NCBI GenBank assembly: GCA_937892215.1
Contig: CALAVE010000092.1
Location: 1-64,000 of the forward strand
DNA: 64,000 nt
Direction of reading: 5' to 3'
DNA from: an uncultured Porphyromonadaceae bacterium
GTDB lineage: Bacteria; Bacteroidota; Bacteroidia; Bacteroidales; Muribaculaceae
Made by a program: the position numbers and the translations under genes. Below the pieces are notes generated by a model that saw only the letters and a list, made by a program, of their open reading frames with translations, searched no databases and had not been told where the DNA came from. Every line of letters begins with the position of its first letter. Within the stretch, counting starts at the first letter, position 1. Below, piece by piece: positions 49,954 through 58,494 of the stretch.

Positions 49954-51889
49954 CGTCTTCAATAACAAGGTTGTCCATAATAAATTCCTGCCGCTCCATG
50001 GTGTTCTTGCCCATGAAGAAGGCGAGCATATCTTTCACCGAGTCTTCCTTGCGCAGTTGCACTCGGTCCAGACGCATGTCCGGGCCTATGAAGTCGGCGA
50101 ATTCCTCGGGCGAAATCTCGCCCAGTCCCTTGAATCGTGTGATTTCGGCGTTCTCACCCAGTTTCTCTATCGCTGCCACTCGCTCTTCGTCGGTGTAGCA
50201 GTAGTATGTTTCCACTTTCTGTTCTTTGGCTTCCTTGCCGGCTGCCCGGTTCTTACGCTTGGCCTCTTTCTTGTTGCGCACGCGGAAGAGCGGTGTCTGA
50301 AGGATGAACAGGTGGCCTGTTTTGATAAGTTCGGGGTAGAACTGGAGGAAGTAGGTGAGCATGAGCAGGCGTATGTGCATACCGTCCACGTCGGCATCGG
50401 TGGCTACCACCACGCGGTTGTAGCGCAGTCCGTCTATGCCGTCGTCGATGTTGAGCGCGGCCTGTAGCAGGCTGAATTCCTCGTTTTCCACCACCTTGGC
50501 CGTCTTAAGCCCGTAGGTGTTCAGCGGTTTGCCCCTGAGCGAGAACACGGCCTGTGTCTCCACGTCGCGAATTTTGGTGATGGAGCCGCTTGCGCTCAGA
50601 CCCTCGGTGATGAACAGTGTGGAGTCCTCACGGCGATCCTCTTTGCCGGCGCGGCTGTCGTTCAGGTGAACGCGGCAGTCGCGCAGTTTGCTGTTGTGCA
50701 GCGCTATCTTCTTGGCTCTCTCTCGCGATTTCTTGGTCACTCCGGCTATTTCCTTGCGCTCACGCTCGCTCTCCTGAATCTTCTGGAGCATAATCTCGGC
50801 GGTGGCGGGATTCTTGTGCAGGTAGTTGTCTAACTGACGCTTGATGAAGTCGTTGATAAACTTGTAGATAGTGGGGCCGTCCTTCCACATCACGCTGGAG
50901 CCGAGTTTGATCTTGGTCTGAGATTCAAACACCGGTTCCTCCACCTTTAGGCTGATGGCTGCCACTATACCGTTGCGGATGTCGCTGTACTCAAAGTTCT
51001 TGCCGAAGAATTCCTTCACCGTGCGCGACACAGCTTCGCGGAAGGCACTCTGGTGTGTTCCGCCCTGAGTGGTGTGCTGCCCGTTGACGAACGAGTAGAA
51101 CTCTTCGCCCACCTGAGCGGCATGGGTTATCACCACCTCTATGTCGTTGTCGGTGAAGTGGATGAGCGGATAGAGCGGGTCGTTGGTCATATTCTCTTTC
51201 ACCAGGTCGCTCAGTCCGTTGCGTGAATGGTATTTCTTCCCGTTGAAGACAAGTGTGAGACCGGTGTTGAGGAACGAATAGTTCTTAATCATGTTCTCCA
51301 CTATGTCTTCGCGGTATTCGTAGTTCTTGAAGATGGTGTCGTCGGGGGTGAAGCGCACCAGTGTCCCGTTCTCCTCATCGGCTTCGGCCGGGATGGTTCC
51401 GGTCTCGTCAGTTACGATGCCCTCGCTGTAGGTCACGGCAGAGCACATGCCGTCGCGCACCGAACGGATGTAGAACGACGACGATAATGCGTTCACAGCC
51501 TTTATGCCCACACCGTTAAGCCCCACCGAGCGCTTGTAGTTCTGTGTGTCGTACTTTGCGCCGGTGTTCATCTTCGACGATGCGTCTTTCACCTGGTCCA
51601 GCGGTATGCCGCGCCCGTAGTCGCGTATCGAAACGGTTCCGTTCTCAATGTCGATGCTGATGGTGGGCTTAGCGAAGCCGGTGTTGAACTCGTCTATGCT
51701 ATTGTCCACCACTTCCTTCATAAGGACGTAGATGCCGTCGTCGGACTGGGAGCCGTCGCCCAGTTTGCCTATATACATGCCCGGACGGAGCCTGATGTGC
51801 TCGCGCGGGGTGAGTGTCACCAGTTTGTCGTATCCGCCGAAGTCGGAATTTTGTTGCTGGCTGTCGTTAACAGTTATGTCTTCTGCCAT
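49931..51889 (-). CDS. parE: DNA topoisomerase IV subunit B (ParE)
   Basis: A 652-residue GHKL ATPase subunit of topoisomerase IV. Features: ATP site with LMKEVVDNSIDEFNTG and DYGRGIPLD, VGLNGVGIKAVNALS, QGGTHQSAF, the Toprim motif EGLSASGSI and the DADVDGMHIRLLMLTYFLQFYPELI metal site. The EGLSASG variant and the C-terminal KGLGEISPEEFADFIG point to ParE, not GyrB. Cytosolic; it acts with ParC in decatenation. Overlaps coaD. Confidence 0.94.
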   Translation of the reverse strand: MAEDITVNDSQQQNSDFGGYDKLVTLTPREHIRLRPGMYIGKLGDGSQSDDGIYVLMKEVVDNSIDEFNTGFAKPTISIDIENGTVSIRDYGRGIPLDQVKDASSKMNTGAKYDTQNYKRSVGLNGVGIKAVNALSSSFYIRSVRDGMCSAVTYSEGIVTDETGTIPAEADEENGTLVRFTPDDTIFKNYEYREDIVENMIKNYSFLNTGLTLVFNGKKYHSRNGLSDLVKENMTNDPLYPLIHFTDNDIEVVITHAAQVGEEFYSFVNGQHTTQGGTHQSAFREAVSRTVKEFFGKNFEYSDIRNGIVAAISLKVEEPVFESQTKIKLGSSVMWKDGPTIYKFINDFIKRQLDNYLHKNPATAEIMLQKIQESERERKEIAGVTKKSRERAKKIALHNSKLRDCRVHLNDSRAGKEDRREDSTLFITEGLSASGSITKIRDVETQAVFSLRGKPLNTYGLKTAKVVENEEFSLLQAALNIDDGIDGLRYNRVVVATDADVDGMHIRLLMLTYFLQFYPELIKTGHLFILQTPLFRVRNKKEAKRKNRAAGKEAKEQKVETYYCYTDEERVAAIEKLGENAEITRFKGLGEISPEEFADFIGPDMRLDRVQLRKEDSVKDMLAFFMGKNTMERQEFIMDNLVIEDDEDITVQ

Positions 51890-52016
51890 AAGAAATTGTT
51901 AAAAGTGGGGTCTAAACCAAATTTAACTGCAAATTTAGTGAAAAATCGTGCAAAAGCAGTGAAAATTGCGAGTAAAATTACTAATTTTGCACTGATAATT
52001 GTTGAACTTAAAGCAA

Positions 52017-53387
52017 ATGGACTTAGACCCTGACCCTTTATCTTTTATTCCGTTATTAGTGAATGCGGCAGTTGCGGCCGCTGATTCATCCTGGATAGTT
52101 TTTAATCTTCCCACTTTAGGCAGTTTGGTAGCGATTTTGGTGGCAATCATGGGATTGCTGCTCTCCTCGTTCTTCTCCGGCTCTGAAATCGCCTATTTCT
52201 CGCTCAAGCCCGACCAGATTAGCGGCATCGAGGACAACGAGAGCCGCGAACGTGTCAGCGCTCTGCTTACCAAGCCCGAGAAACTGCTGGCTACCATTCT
52301 GATAGGAAACAACATAGCAAATGTGGTGATAGTGGTGCTGCTGAATTATGCCGTGAGTCAGATAATGGTGATTAACAGTGGTGTGGCTAACTTTGTGATT
52401 CAGACCATTCTGTTCACCTTCCTCATACTGCTTTTCGGCGAGGTGCTGCCCAAACTCTACGCGAGTAACAACAACGTGAAGTTCGCTGAGTTCGCGGCAC
52501 CCGGGCTAAGCACAGCCATGTCGCTGCTGAGTCCCCTGTCACGCCTGATGGTGAAGAGTACCAGCATAGTGGACAGGGTGGTCACAACCCATGCCGACGA
52601 CCTCTCGGTGGACGACCTCTCTCGTGCGCTGGAAGCAAGCAACGTGAAAAGCGGCGAGGAGAAAGACATCTTGGAAGGCATTCTCACTTTCGGCGACAAG
52701 ACGGTGAACGAGATAATGCGTCCGCGTGTGGATGTGGTGGCTCTGGACATGGAAAGCACCTTTGGCGATGTGGTGAAGTGTGTGGTTGAGAACGGCTACT
52801 CACGAATGCCGGTCTATGAGGATTCGCTCGATAACATCAAGGGCATCCTCTACGCCAAAGACCTGCTGCCCTACATAGGCAAGATGGACGACGCCTTCCA
52901 GTGGCAGAAACTGCTTCGTGGGGCGTATTTCGTGCCGGAGACGCGCATGATCGACGACCTGCTGGAGGACTTCCGCAAGAAGAAAATTCACCTCGCGGTG
53001 GTTGTGGACGAGTTCGGCTGCACACAGGGAATAGCCACCATGGAAGACGTGCTGGAGGAAATCGTGGGAGACATCGACGATGAGTACGACGACGAGCAGA
53101 AATTCTACACTAAGATTAACGACAACACATTCGTGTTCGACGGGAAAACCAGCATTGGCGATTTCTGCCGTGTTACCGACCTCGATGAGGAGGAGTTCGA
53201 CAGCGATGCCGTGGGAGAGGCCGAGACCATAGCCGGGTTGCTCCTGAACATCAAGGGCGACTTCCTCAAGCAGAAGGAGACGGTGGATTACAAGAATTGC
53301 CACTTTGAAGTGCTGAAGGTGGTGAAATACCGCATTGCCAAGGTGCGTGTGCTCATCGACCGCACGCACGATGATGTGAAACAATAA
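52017..53387 (+). CDS. gldE: GldE-type transporter-like membrane protein (CNNM/CorC family)
   Basis: A 456-residue protein. A DUF21/CNNM membrane domain (about 35-180: ILVAIMGLLLSSFFSGSEIAYFSLKPDQISGI and PEKLLATILIGNNIANVVIVVLLNYAVSQ) is followed by a CBS-pair (about 210-340: IMRPRVDVVALDMESTF; YSRMPVYEDSLDNIKGILYAKDLL) and a CorC/HlyC C-terminal domain (FDGKTSIGDFCRVTDL). GldE is named from gliding but occurs widely in Bacteroidota, including non-gliding ones. A -7 box TAATTTTGC at 51982-51990 supports the ATG at 52017. Linked by 14 bases to the next gene. Confidence 0.88.
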   Translation: MDLDPDPLSFIPLLVNAAVAAADSSWIVFNLPTLGSLVAILVAIMGLLLSSFFSGSEIAYFSLKPDQISGIEDNESRERVSALLTKPEKLLATILIGNNIANVVIVVLLNYAVSQIMVINSGVANFVIQTILFTFLILLFGEVLPKLYASNNNVKFAEFAAPGLSTAMSLLSPLSRLMVKSTSIVDRVVTTHADDLSVDDLSRALEASNVKSGEEKDILEGILTFGDKTVNEIMRPRVDVVALDMESTFGDVVKCVVENGYSRMPVYEDSLDNIKGILYAKDLLPYIGKMDDAFQWQKLLRGAYFVPETRMIDDLLEDFRKKKIHLAVVVDEFGCTQGIATMEDVLEEIVGDIDDEYDDEQKFYTKINDNTFVFDGKTSIGDFCRVTDLDEEEFDSDAVGEAETIAGLLLNIKGDFLKQKETVDYKNCHFEVLKVVKYRIAKVRVLIDRTHDDVKQ

Positions 53388-53401
53388 AGCGTCGAAAATT
53401 T

Positions 53402-54079
53402 ATGCCTTACAGCGGGAAATCAGAGTATTCACACGGTATTCAGGCTTATTTCTGGGAAATGACCGAGGATAGCGACACTCTTCAGGCCATGTGTGCGGAG
53501 AACGGATTGCCCACCGACTGCGAGGCTAAGGCCGAGAGCCGCCGCCGTGAGATTTTTGCGGAGCGCTTATCGCTCCGGCATATCTTCAGTGAAAACACCT
53601 CTTTGGAGCATAACACCGACTTGGCACCGCTCCTGGCCCGCACCGACAGCCGTATCAGCATAGCGCACGCGCGCGGGCGGCTGTGCGTCGCCGTAAGTCA
53701 GGCTATCACCGCCTTTGGAATCGACCTGGAGACTTATCGCCCGCGTGTGCTCAATGTCCGCACCGGTTACCTCAGTGAGACGGAACGTCGGTGGATAGGG
53801 GAGACCTCTGTGATGGCGCACATTGTGGCCTGGACCGCCAAGGAGGCCGTGTTCAAGGCTATCAGCGACCGCAGCCTCGTGAGTGACTACTGTAACCAGA
53901 TAGTCCTTTTGCCCTACGAACTGGATGAACTGAAGGCTACGGAACTGATTAGCGGTGCTAAGCCCGGCGGTTGCGGGGTTATGACCATTAACCATGAGGC
54001 GCGGTTCGAGACTCGTTCCTACAGCCTCCTCACGGAAATATCCGCCGGATACATCTTCACCCTTGCAGTGGAATTGTAA
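53402..54079 (+). CDS. 4'-phosphopantetheinyl transferase (Sfp-like)
   Basis: A 225-residue enzyme that activates carrier proteins by transfer of phosphopantetheine from CoA. The two family motifs are seen: FGIDLETYRPRVLNV (metal-binding GxDxE) and WTAKEAVFKAI (WxxKEA). The N-terminal half contains RISIAHARGRLCVAVS. Its context after gldE is a known arrangement in Bacteroidota. It probably modifies acyl carrier protein for fatty-acid or aryl-polyene type pathways; the partner is not known. Confidence 0.9.
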   Translation: MPYSGKSEYSHGIQAYFWEMTEDSDTLQAMCAENGLPTDCEAKAESRRREIFAERLSLRHIFSENTSLEHNTDLAPLLARTDSRISIAHARGRLCVAVSQAITAFGIDLETYRPRVLNVRTGYLSETERRWIGETSVMAHIVAWTAKEAVFKAISDRSLVSDYCNQIVLLPYELDELKATELISGAKPGGCGVMTINHEARFETRSYSLLTEISAGYIFTLAVEL

Positions 54080-54196
54080 GCGATGTGTGCGAGTTTTTTG
54101 CCGAAAAATCACTACCTTTGTATTCTATGCTTGTATATGGCTTGAAACCATGCCACTGTTGCAGTGATTATTTTTGACACATAATTATACAGACTC

Positions 54197-55867
54197 ATGA
54201 GTTACAAGAAATTTTTAGCCGGTGCAATGGCTCTGTTGGGCCTTGCTCTGACGTCGGTCAGGGCCGACGCATGTACTAATCTGCTCGTTGGCAAGGCGGC
54301 CAGTGCCGACGGCTCCACTATCATCTCCTATGCCGCTGATTCCCATACTCTCTATGGCGATATGCAGTTTCTGCCCGCTGCCGACCACAAGCCGGGTGAA
54401 ATGCGTGAAATTCGCGATTGGGACACCGGTAAGTTACACGGTAGCATACCCGAGGTGGCACACACTTATCAGGTGATTGGAAACATCAATGAGCACCAAC
54501 TCACCATTGCCGAATCCACCTGGGGAGGCCGGCACGAACTGATTGACACCACCGCCAATGCTATCATGGATTACGGAAGCCTCATATATGTGGCCCTCCA
54601 GCGGGCCAAGACTGCCCGCGAGGCTATTACGGTGATGACCGACCTGGTGGAGAAATACGGATACAACAGCGAAGGCGAGTCGTTCTCAATAGGCGACCCC
54701 AACGAGATCTGGATTATGGACATGATTGGCAAGGCCGGAAAAGAGAAAGGCGCCGTGTGGGTGGCTATGAGGCTACCCGACGACTGCATCTCAGGGCACG
54801 CCAACCAGGCGCGTATCTACAAATTCCCGCTCAACGACAAGGAAAATTGCATTTACTCTAAGGACGTGATTTCGTTTGCACGCAAGATGGGACTCTACAA
54901 AGGTAAGGATGCCGACTTTGAATTCTCCACAGTGTATGCGCCTGCCGACTTCGGCGCATTGCGCGGATGCGACGCTCGTGTGTGGTCCTATTTCAACCGC
55001 TTCACGGCCGGTATGGACCGTTACCTGCCGTTTATCGCGGGGAAAAAAGGCGCCGAGATTATGCCGGTGTGGGTGAAGCCCGACCGCAAGGTGAGCGTGC
55101 GCGACGTGCAGAACATGATGCGTGACCACTTCGAGGATACCCCGTTCGACATGACAAAGGACCCGGGGGCCACCAACTACTGGGGGGTGCCTTACCGCTG
55201 GCGCCCTATGGAGTTTAAGGTGGACAGCACCACCTACTGCATGGAGCGTGCCATCGCCACGCAGCAGACGGGATTCGTGTTCGTGAACCAGATGCGCTCG
55301 TGGCTGCCCGACGCCATTGGTGGCGTGACATGGTTCGGCGTTGACGATGCCAACACTGCCGTATTTGTGCCTGTGTATTGCTGCAGCACCGAGGTCCCCG
55401 ACAGTTATGCCCGCGGAAAGGCCGACCTCTACACATTCAACTTTGATGCCGCGTTCTGGGTGAACAACCTTATCGCCAATTTCGTCTATAGCCGCTATTC
55501 GGTGATGATTGGCGACGTGAAACGCGTCCAGGCCGAACTTGAAGACCGCTTTGAGAATAACCAGCCTGTGGCAGAAGTGGCCGCACAGGCTCTCTATAAG
55601 CAGAATCCCGCCGGAGCGGTGGAGTATCTCACTAACTATTCGGTCAACAATGCTCAGAAAGCCACAAAGCGTTATCAGGACCTTGCCAAGTACTTGTTCG
55701 TCAAGTATATGGACGGCAATGTGAAGAAGGAGAAGGACGGCCGGTTTCAGCGCAATGCCGACGGCACGCCGGTGCAGCCTTCATGGCCGGGCTACACTCA
55801 GGAGTATTACAACACAGTGGTGGCAGGCAGTGGCGACCGCCTCAAGGTGGTGGAGCCTGAGAAGTGA
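54197..55867 (+). CDS. C69-family dipeptidase
   Basis: A 556-residue exported Ntn-hydrolase dipeptidase. A signal peptide of about 25 residues ends just before the catalytic Cys26 in DACTNLLVGKAASADGSTIISYAADSH; after maturation that Cys would be the N-terminal nucleophile. Other landmarks are NEHQLTIAESTWGGRHEL and PNEIWIMDMIGKAG. The family is periplasmic in Bacteroidales and degrades dipeptides. A -7-like TACCTTTG lies at 54113-54120. Confidence 0.92.
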   Translation: MSYKKFLAGAMALLGLALTSVRADACTNLLVGKAASADGSTIISYAADSHTLYGDMQFLPAADHKPGEMREIRDWDTGKLHGSIPEVAHTYQVIGNINEHQLTIAESTWGGRHELIDTTANAIMDYGSLIYVALQRAKTAREAITVMTDLVEKYGYNSEGESFSIGDPNEIWIMDMIGKAGKEKGAVWVAMRLPDDCISGHANQARIYKFPLNDKENCIYSKDVISFARKMGLYKGKDADFEFSTVYAPADFGALRGCDARVWSYFNRFTAGMDRYLPFIAGKKGAEIMPVWVKPDRKVSVRDVQNMMRDHFEDTPFDMTKDPGATNYWGVPYRWRPMEFKVDSTTYCMERAIATQQTGFVFVNQMRSWLPDAIGGVTWFGVDDANTAVFVPVYCCSTEVPDSYARGKADLYTFNFDAAFWVNNLIANFVYSRYSVMIGDVKRVQAELEDRFENNQPVAEVAAQALYKQNPAGAVEYLTNYSVNNAQKATKRYQDLAKYLFVKYMDGNVKKEKDGRFQRNADGTPVQPSWPGYTQEYYNTVVAGSGDRLKVVEPEK

Positions 55868-55941
55868 TGAGACTCCAGTTAAACTAATCGACTTACCGAT
55901 AGTCTAATCAGAAATTGACTAACGGAAAGAAAAAAGATTTT

Positions 55942-56703
55942 ATGGGACGTATAAAAAATATTCTGATAACCGTGGTGCTGGCATGCTGGTGCGCGGTGAT
56001 GTGGGCCGATAATGCGAACTATAACAACGAGGTGCTCAACTACGAAATAGTGTATGAGTGGGGACTTATCTGGAAGCATGCCGCCAATGCCAGCCTTTCT
56101 ATAAAGAAGACTAACACCGGCTATGTGTCGCAACTCTTGGGCTCCACGCGCTCATGGGCCGACAAGGTGTATCGCGTGCGCGACACGCTGCGCTGCACCA
56201 TGAACAATGACCTGCAGCCCATCAAGTATGAGAAATTCACTCACGAGGGTAAGTATTACGCGCGCGACGTGGTGGACTACTCTTACTCTCTGGGAAGAAC
56301 CAAGGCCAAGTGCTCGCGCAAGTGGCCCGACGACCCCACAAAGCAGGACCTCAACATCGAACTGGAAGCCCGTGCGCAGGCCTACGATATGGTGAGCGTG
56401 TTCTACATGCTGCGCGCGTTAGATTATTCCAAGATGACCAAGGGGAGCATTGTCTCCTCAATCGTCTTCTCAGGAAAACAGAAAGAGTACCTCACCATCA
56501 CTTACCACGGCACCGAGAAAGTGAAACTGCGCGACAAGACCTCTCACGAGGCGCATAAGGTCACTTTCCGCTTCACACAGGAAGGTGGTAAGAAATCGAG
56601 CGAGAACATCGAGGTGTGGCTCTCCACCGACAGCAGCCACATCCCGCTAATGCTCAAGGGCACTCTCGCCGTGGGAGCCATTAAGTGCTACTACAAGGCC
56701 TAA
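55942..56703 (+). CDS. DUF3108 domain protein, exported
   Basis: A 253-residue exported protein. A signal peptide (MGRIKNILITVVLACWCAVMWA) precedes a beta-rich body: VLNYEIVYEWGLIWKHAANASLSI, YARDVVDYSYSLGRTKAKC, DMVSVFYMLRALDYSKMTKGSIVSSIVFSGKQKEYLTI and IEVWLSTDSSHIPLMLKGTLAVGAIKCYY. This pattern is typical of DUF3108. Function unknown, probably periplasmic. An ATG nine codons upstream is in frame, but the one chosen gives the clean signal. Confidence 0.84.
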   Translation: MGRIKNILITVVLACWCAVMWADNANYNNEVLNYEIVYEWGLIWKHAANASLSIKKTNTGYVSQLLGSTRSWADKVYRVRDTLRCTMNNDLQPIKYEKFTHEGKYYARDVVDYSYSLGRTKAKCSRKWPDDPTKQDLNIELEARAQAYDMVSVFYMLRALDYSKMTKGSIVSSIVFSGKQKEYLTITYHGTEKVKLRDKTSHEAHKVTFRFTQEGGKKSSENIEVWLSTDSSHIPLMLKGTLAVGAIKCYYKA

Positions 56704-56728
56704 CCCCTGCCAAGGATAACAAAGACTC

Positions 56729-56804
56729 GCGGGAACAAGATACCCGCAGACATAAGATTCACTTTACAAAACCGGCATTTTTGCCACTTTTGTAAAGTGA
56801 ATCT
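56729..56804. repeat. Two hairpins, including a perfect 17-base inverted repeat
   Basis: GCGGG/CCCGC with a nine-base loop at 56729-56747, then a perfect 17-base inverted repeat: arms 56755-56771 (AGATTCACTTTACAAAA) and 56788-56804, with a 16-base spacer holding a further GGCA/TGCC stem. The large hairpin could end transcription from either side. A short T-rich run follows on the plus strand. Confidence 0.85.
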
Positions 56805-56880
56805 CACTTTTTCCGGCAGACCCTCAGCGCGTGTCCGGCTGTTGGTCGCCATTCGGTATTGACGTGCTTGCCACTTTTAT

Positions 56881-57063
56881 CCCAAATCGGTCATTAGGAT
56901 TTATGTCAGAACAGATTTTATTTTGGGAAGATTGCGAAGAGATTGTCGAAGGCATAGCGGGCTATGGCGAGACAATTTCTGAAGTAAGATGCCGAAAGAA
57001 AACTGTTATGGCATAAATAGACATTCTAAAACCGCCTTTTGTCGGCCTAATGACCGATTCGGG
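56881..57063. mobile_element. MITE-like insertion, 183 bases, with terminal inverted repeats and target duplication
   Basis: Left end CCCAAATCGGTCATTAGG (56881-56898) and right end CCTAATGACCGATTCGGG (57046-57063) are inverted repeats with 17 of 18 matches. The bases just outside are TTTAT on both sides (56876-56880 and 57064-57068), a 5-base target-site duplication. The interior holds a 37-codon frame (56903-57016, MSEQILFWEDCEEIVEG...) that is not transposase-like, so the element is non-autonomous. The right-hand duplication overlaps the stop codon of the TolC-like gene. Confidence 0.82.
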
Positions 57064-57064
57064 T

Positions 57065-58432
57065 TTATTTGGCAGCGCCGCCGAGTGCTATATATAGTTC
57101 TATAACGGCCTGTGCGCCGTCGTACATGTTCATAGCCTCGTTAAGTTGGGCGTTGAGCAGACTCTCTTGCGCGGTGAGCACTTCTAGATAAGTGGCCTTG
57201 CCGTTATCCATCAGTTCATGGGTGCCGTAGTAGGCCGAGTGCAGGACTTCCACCTGGCGGCTATATACGTCGTATTTCTCTTTCGCGGCCCGGCAGTCGG
57301 CAATAGCCTCGTTCACCTGATGACCGGCTTCGATAACGGTTTGAACATAGCGGTTCTGCAGGTCTTGCTGTGTCAGTTGCGCAATCTTCAGGTTGCCCTT
57401 TAGTTGGCCGCGTGCAAAGATGGGCTGGGTGATTGACCCTATGATGCTTGACAGTATCTTTCCCGGATTCACTATGGCTCCGCCGGCGCTGTTGGTCCAG
57501 CCCACGCTTCCCGATAGTGACAGACCGGGGTAAAATGCCGAGCGCGCTGTCTGCATATTGTAGAATGCCTCCTCCATCGCGTGGTCGGCCAGCCGCACGT
57601 CCGGACGCCTAAGCAACATCTGTGCCGAAATCTTCTCATCCGCAATGTTGGGAATGGAGAAACTGCCCCAGCCGCTTCGCTCTATGTGCTGCGGCGTGAT
57701 GGCCAGCAAGCGGCATATAGCGTTTTCTACGTCTTGGATATTGCGCCGTGCATCCACAATCTGAATCTTCACGTTCAGGCACGAAGCCTCCTGCTGGTTA
57801 ACGGCGGTGGAATAAATCTTGCCATTATCCCAGAGCACCTTCTGGGCTTCAAGCGATGCGCCCCACAGGCTGTCGGTCTGTATCAGGATTTCAAGTTGCC
57901 TGTCCAGCAGTTGCAGCAAGCAGTACTGCTGAGCCACAGCCGAAATAAGGTTGGCGCGGACAGCCTCTTCTCTAACTTGGTTCTGGAGCACCACAGCGTT
58001 GGCCGCGCGTCTTTTGTTCGTGTAAGAGCCTATCGAACCGAAATCCCAGTTTATCTGCAGCGGCACGTTATAGGTCTTGGATGTACTGCTGTTGAAGTTG
58101 GCGATGGTGCCCGAAGGCGCGAAATAGGCCGAAGGCAGAATCGCTTTCTTTGCCACCTGCAGCGACACCTGGCTCTGTTCCACTGCGATGCGCGCCGAGT
58201 TGAGGTCGGTGTTGCGCACAAGGGCCGTGTCGATGAGCCGTCTCAGGCATGGGTCGGTGAAAAAGTCGCGCCACGATAGGGCAGCGGGAATTTCTCCGTT
58301 CTGGTCCGAAGCCATGTTGATGCCTATGGCATCGGCAGGTATGTCGGCTTTGGACTGATACTTGTCATAAATGCCACACGATGTCAGTAGTAATGCTGAA
58401 AGAGCCGAAGCTATATAAATAAGACGTTTCAT
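57065..58432 (-). CDS. Outer-membrane efflux lipoprotein (NodT/OprM type)
   Basis: A 455-residue TolC-family channel lipoprotein for an RND pump. Lipobox ALLLTSCGIYD (Cys at about 19). The two-part helical repeat is visible: LRRLIDTALVRNTDLNSARIAVEQSQVSLQVAKKAILPSAYF in the first half, and LLRRPDVRLADHAMEEAFYNMQTARSAFYPGLSLSGSVGW in the second. Start at 58432 (MKRLIYIASALSA) gives a clean signal peptide. Last gene of the RND operon. Its stop codon is intact but lies within the target duplication of the MITE-like insertion. Confidence 0.92.
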   Translation of the reverse strand: MKRLIYIASALSALLLTSCGIYDKYQSKADIPADAIGINMASDQNGEIPAALSWRDFFTDPCLRRLIDTALVRNTDLNSARIAVEQSQVSLQVAKKAILPSAYFAPSGTIANFNSSTSKTYNVPLQINWDFGSIGSYTNKRRAANAVVLQNQVREEAVRANLISAVAQQYCLLQLLDRQLEILIQTDSLWGASLEAQKVLWDNGKIYSTAVNQQEASCLNVKIQIVDARRNIQDVENAICRLLAITPQHIERSGWGSFSIPNIADEKISAQMLLRRPDVRLADHAMEEAFYNMQTARSAFYPGLSLSGSVGWTNSAGGAIVNPGKILSSIIGSITQPIFARGQLKGNLKIAQLTQQDLQNRYVQTVIEAGHQVNEAIADCRAAKEKYDVYSRQVEVLHSAYYGTHELMDNGKATYLEVLTAQESLLNAQLNEAMNMYDGAQAVIELYIALGGAAK

Positions 58433-58494
58433 TTTGTTTATGTTAGGCATCTCACCCTAATAGCCGGGTGAAATGCCGTTGTTCAAAATTTGGG

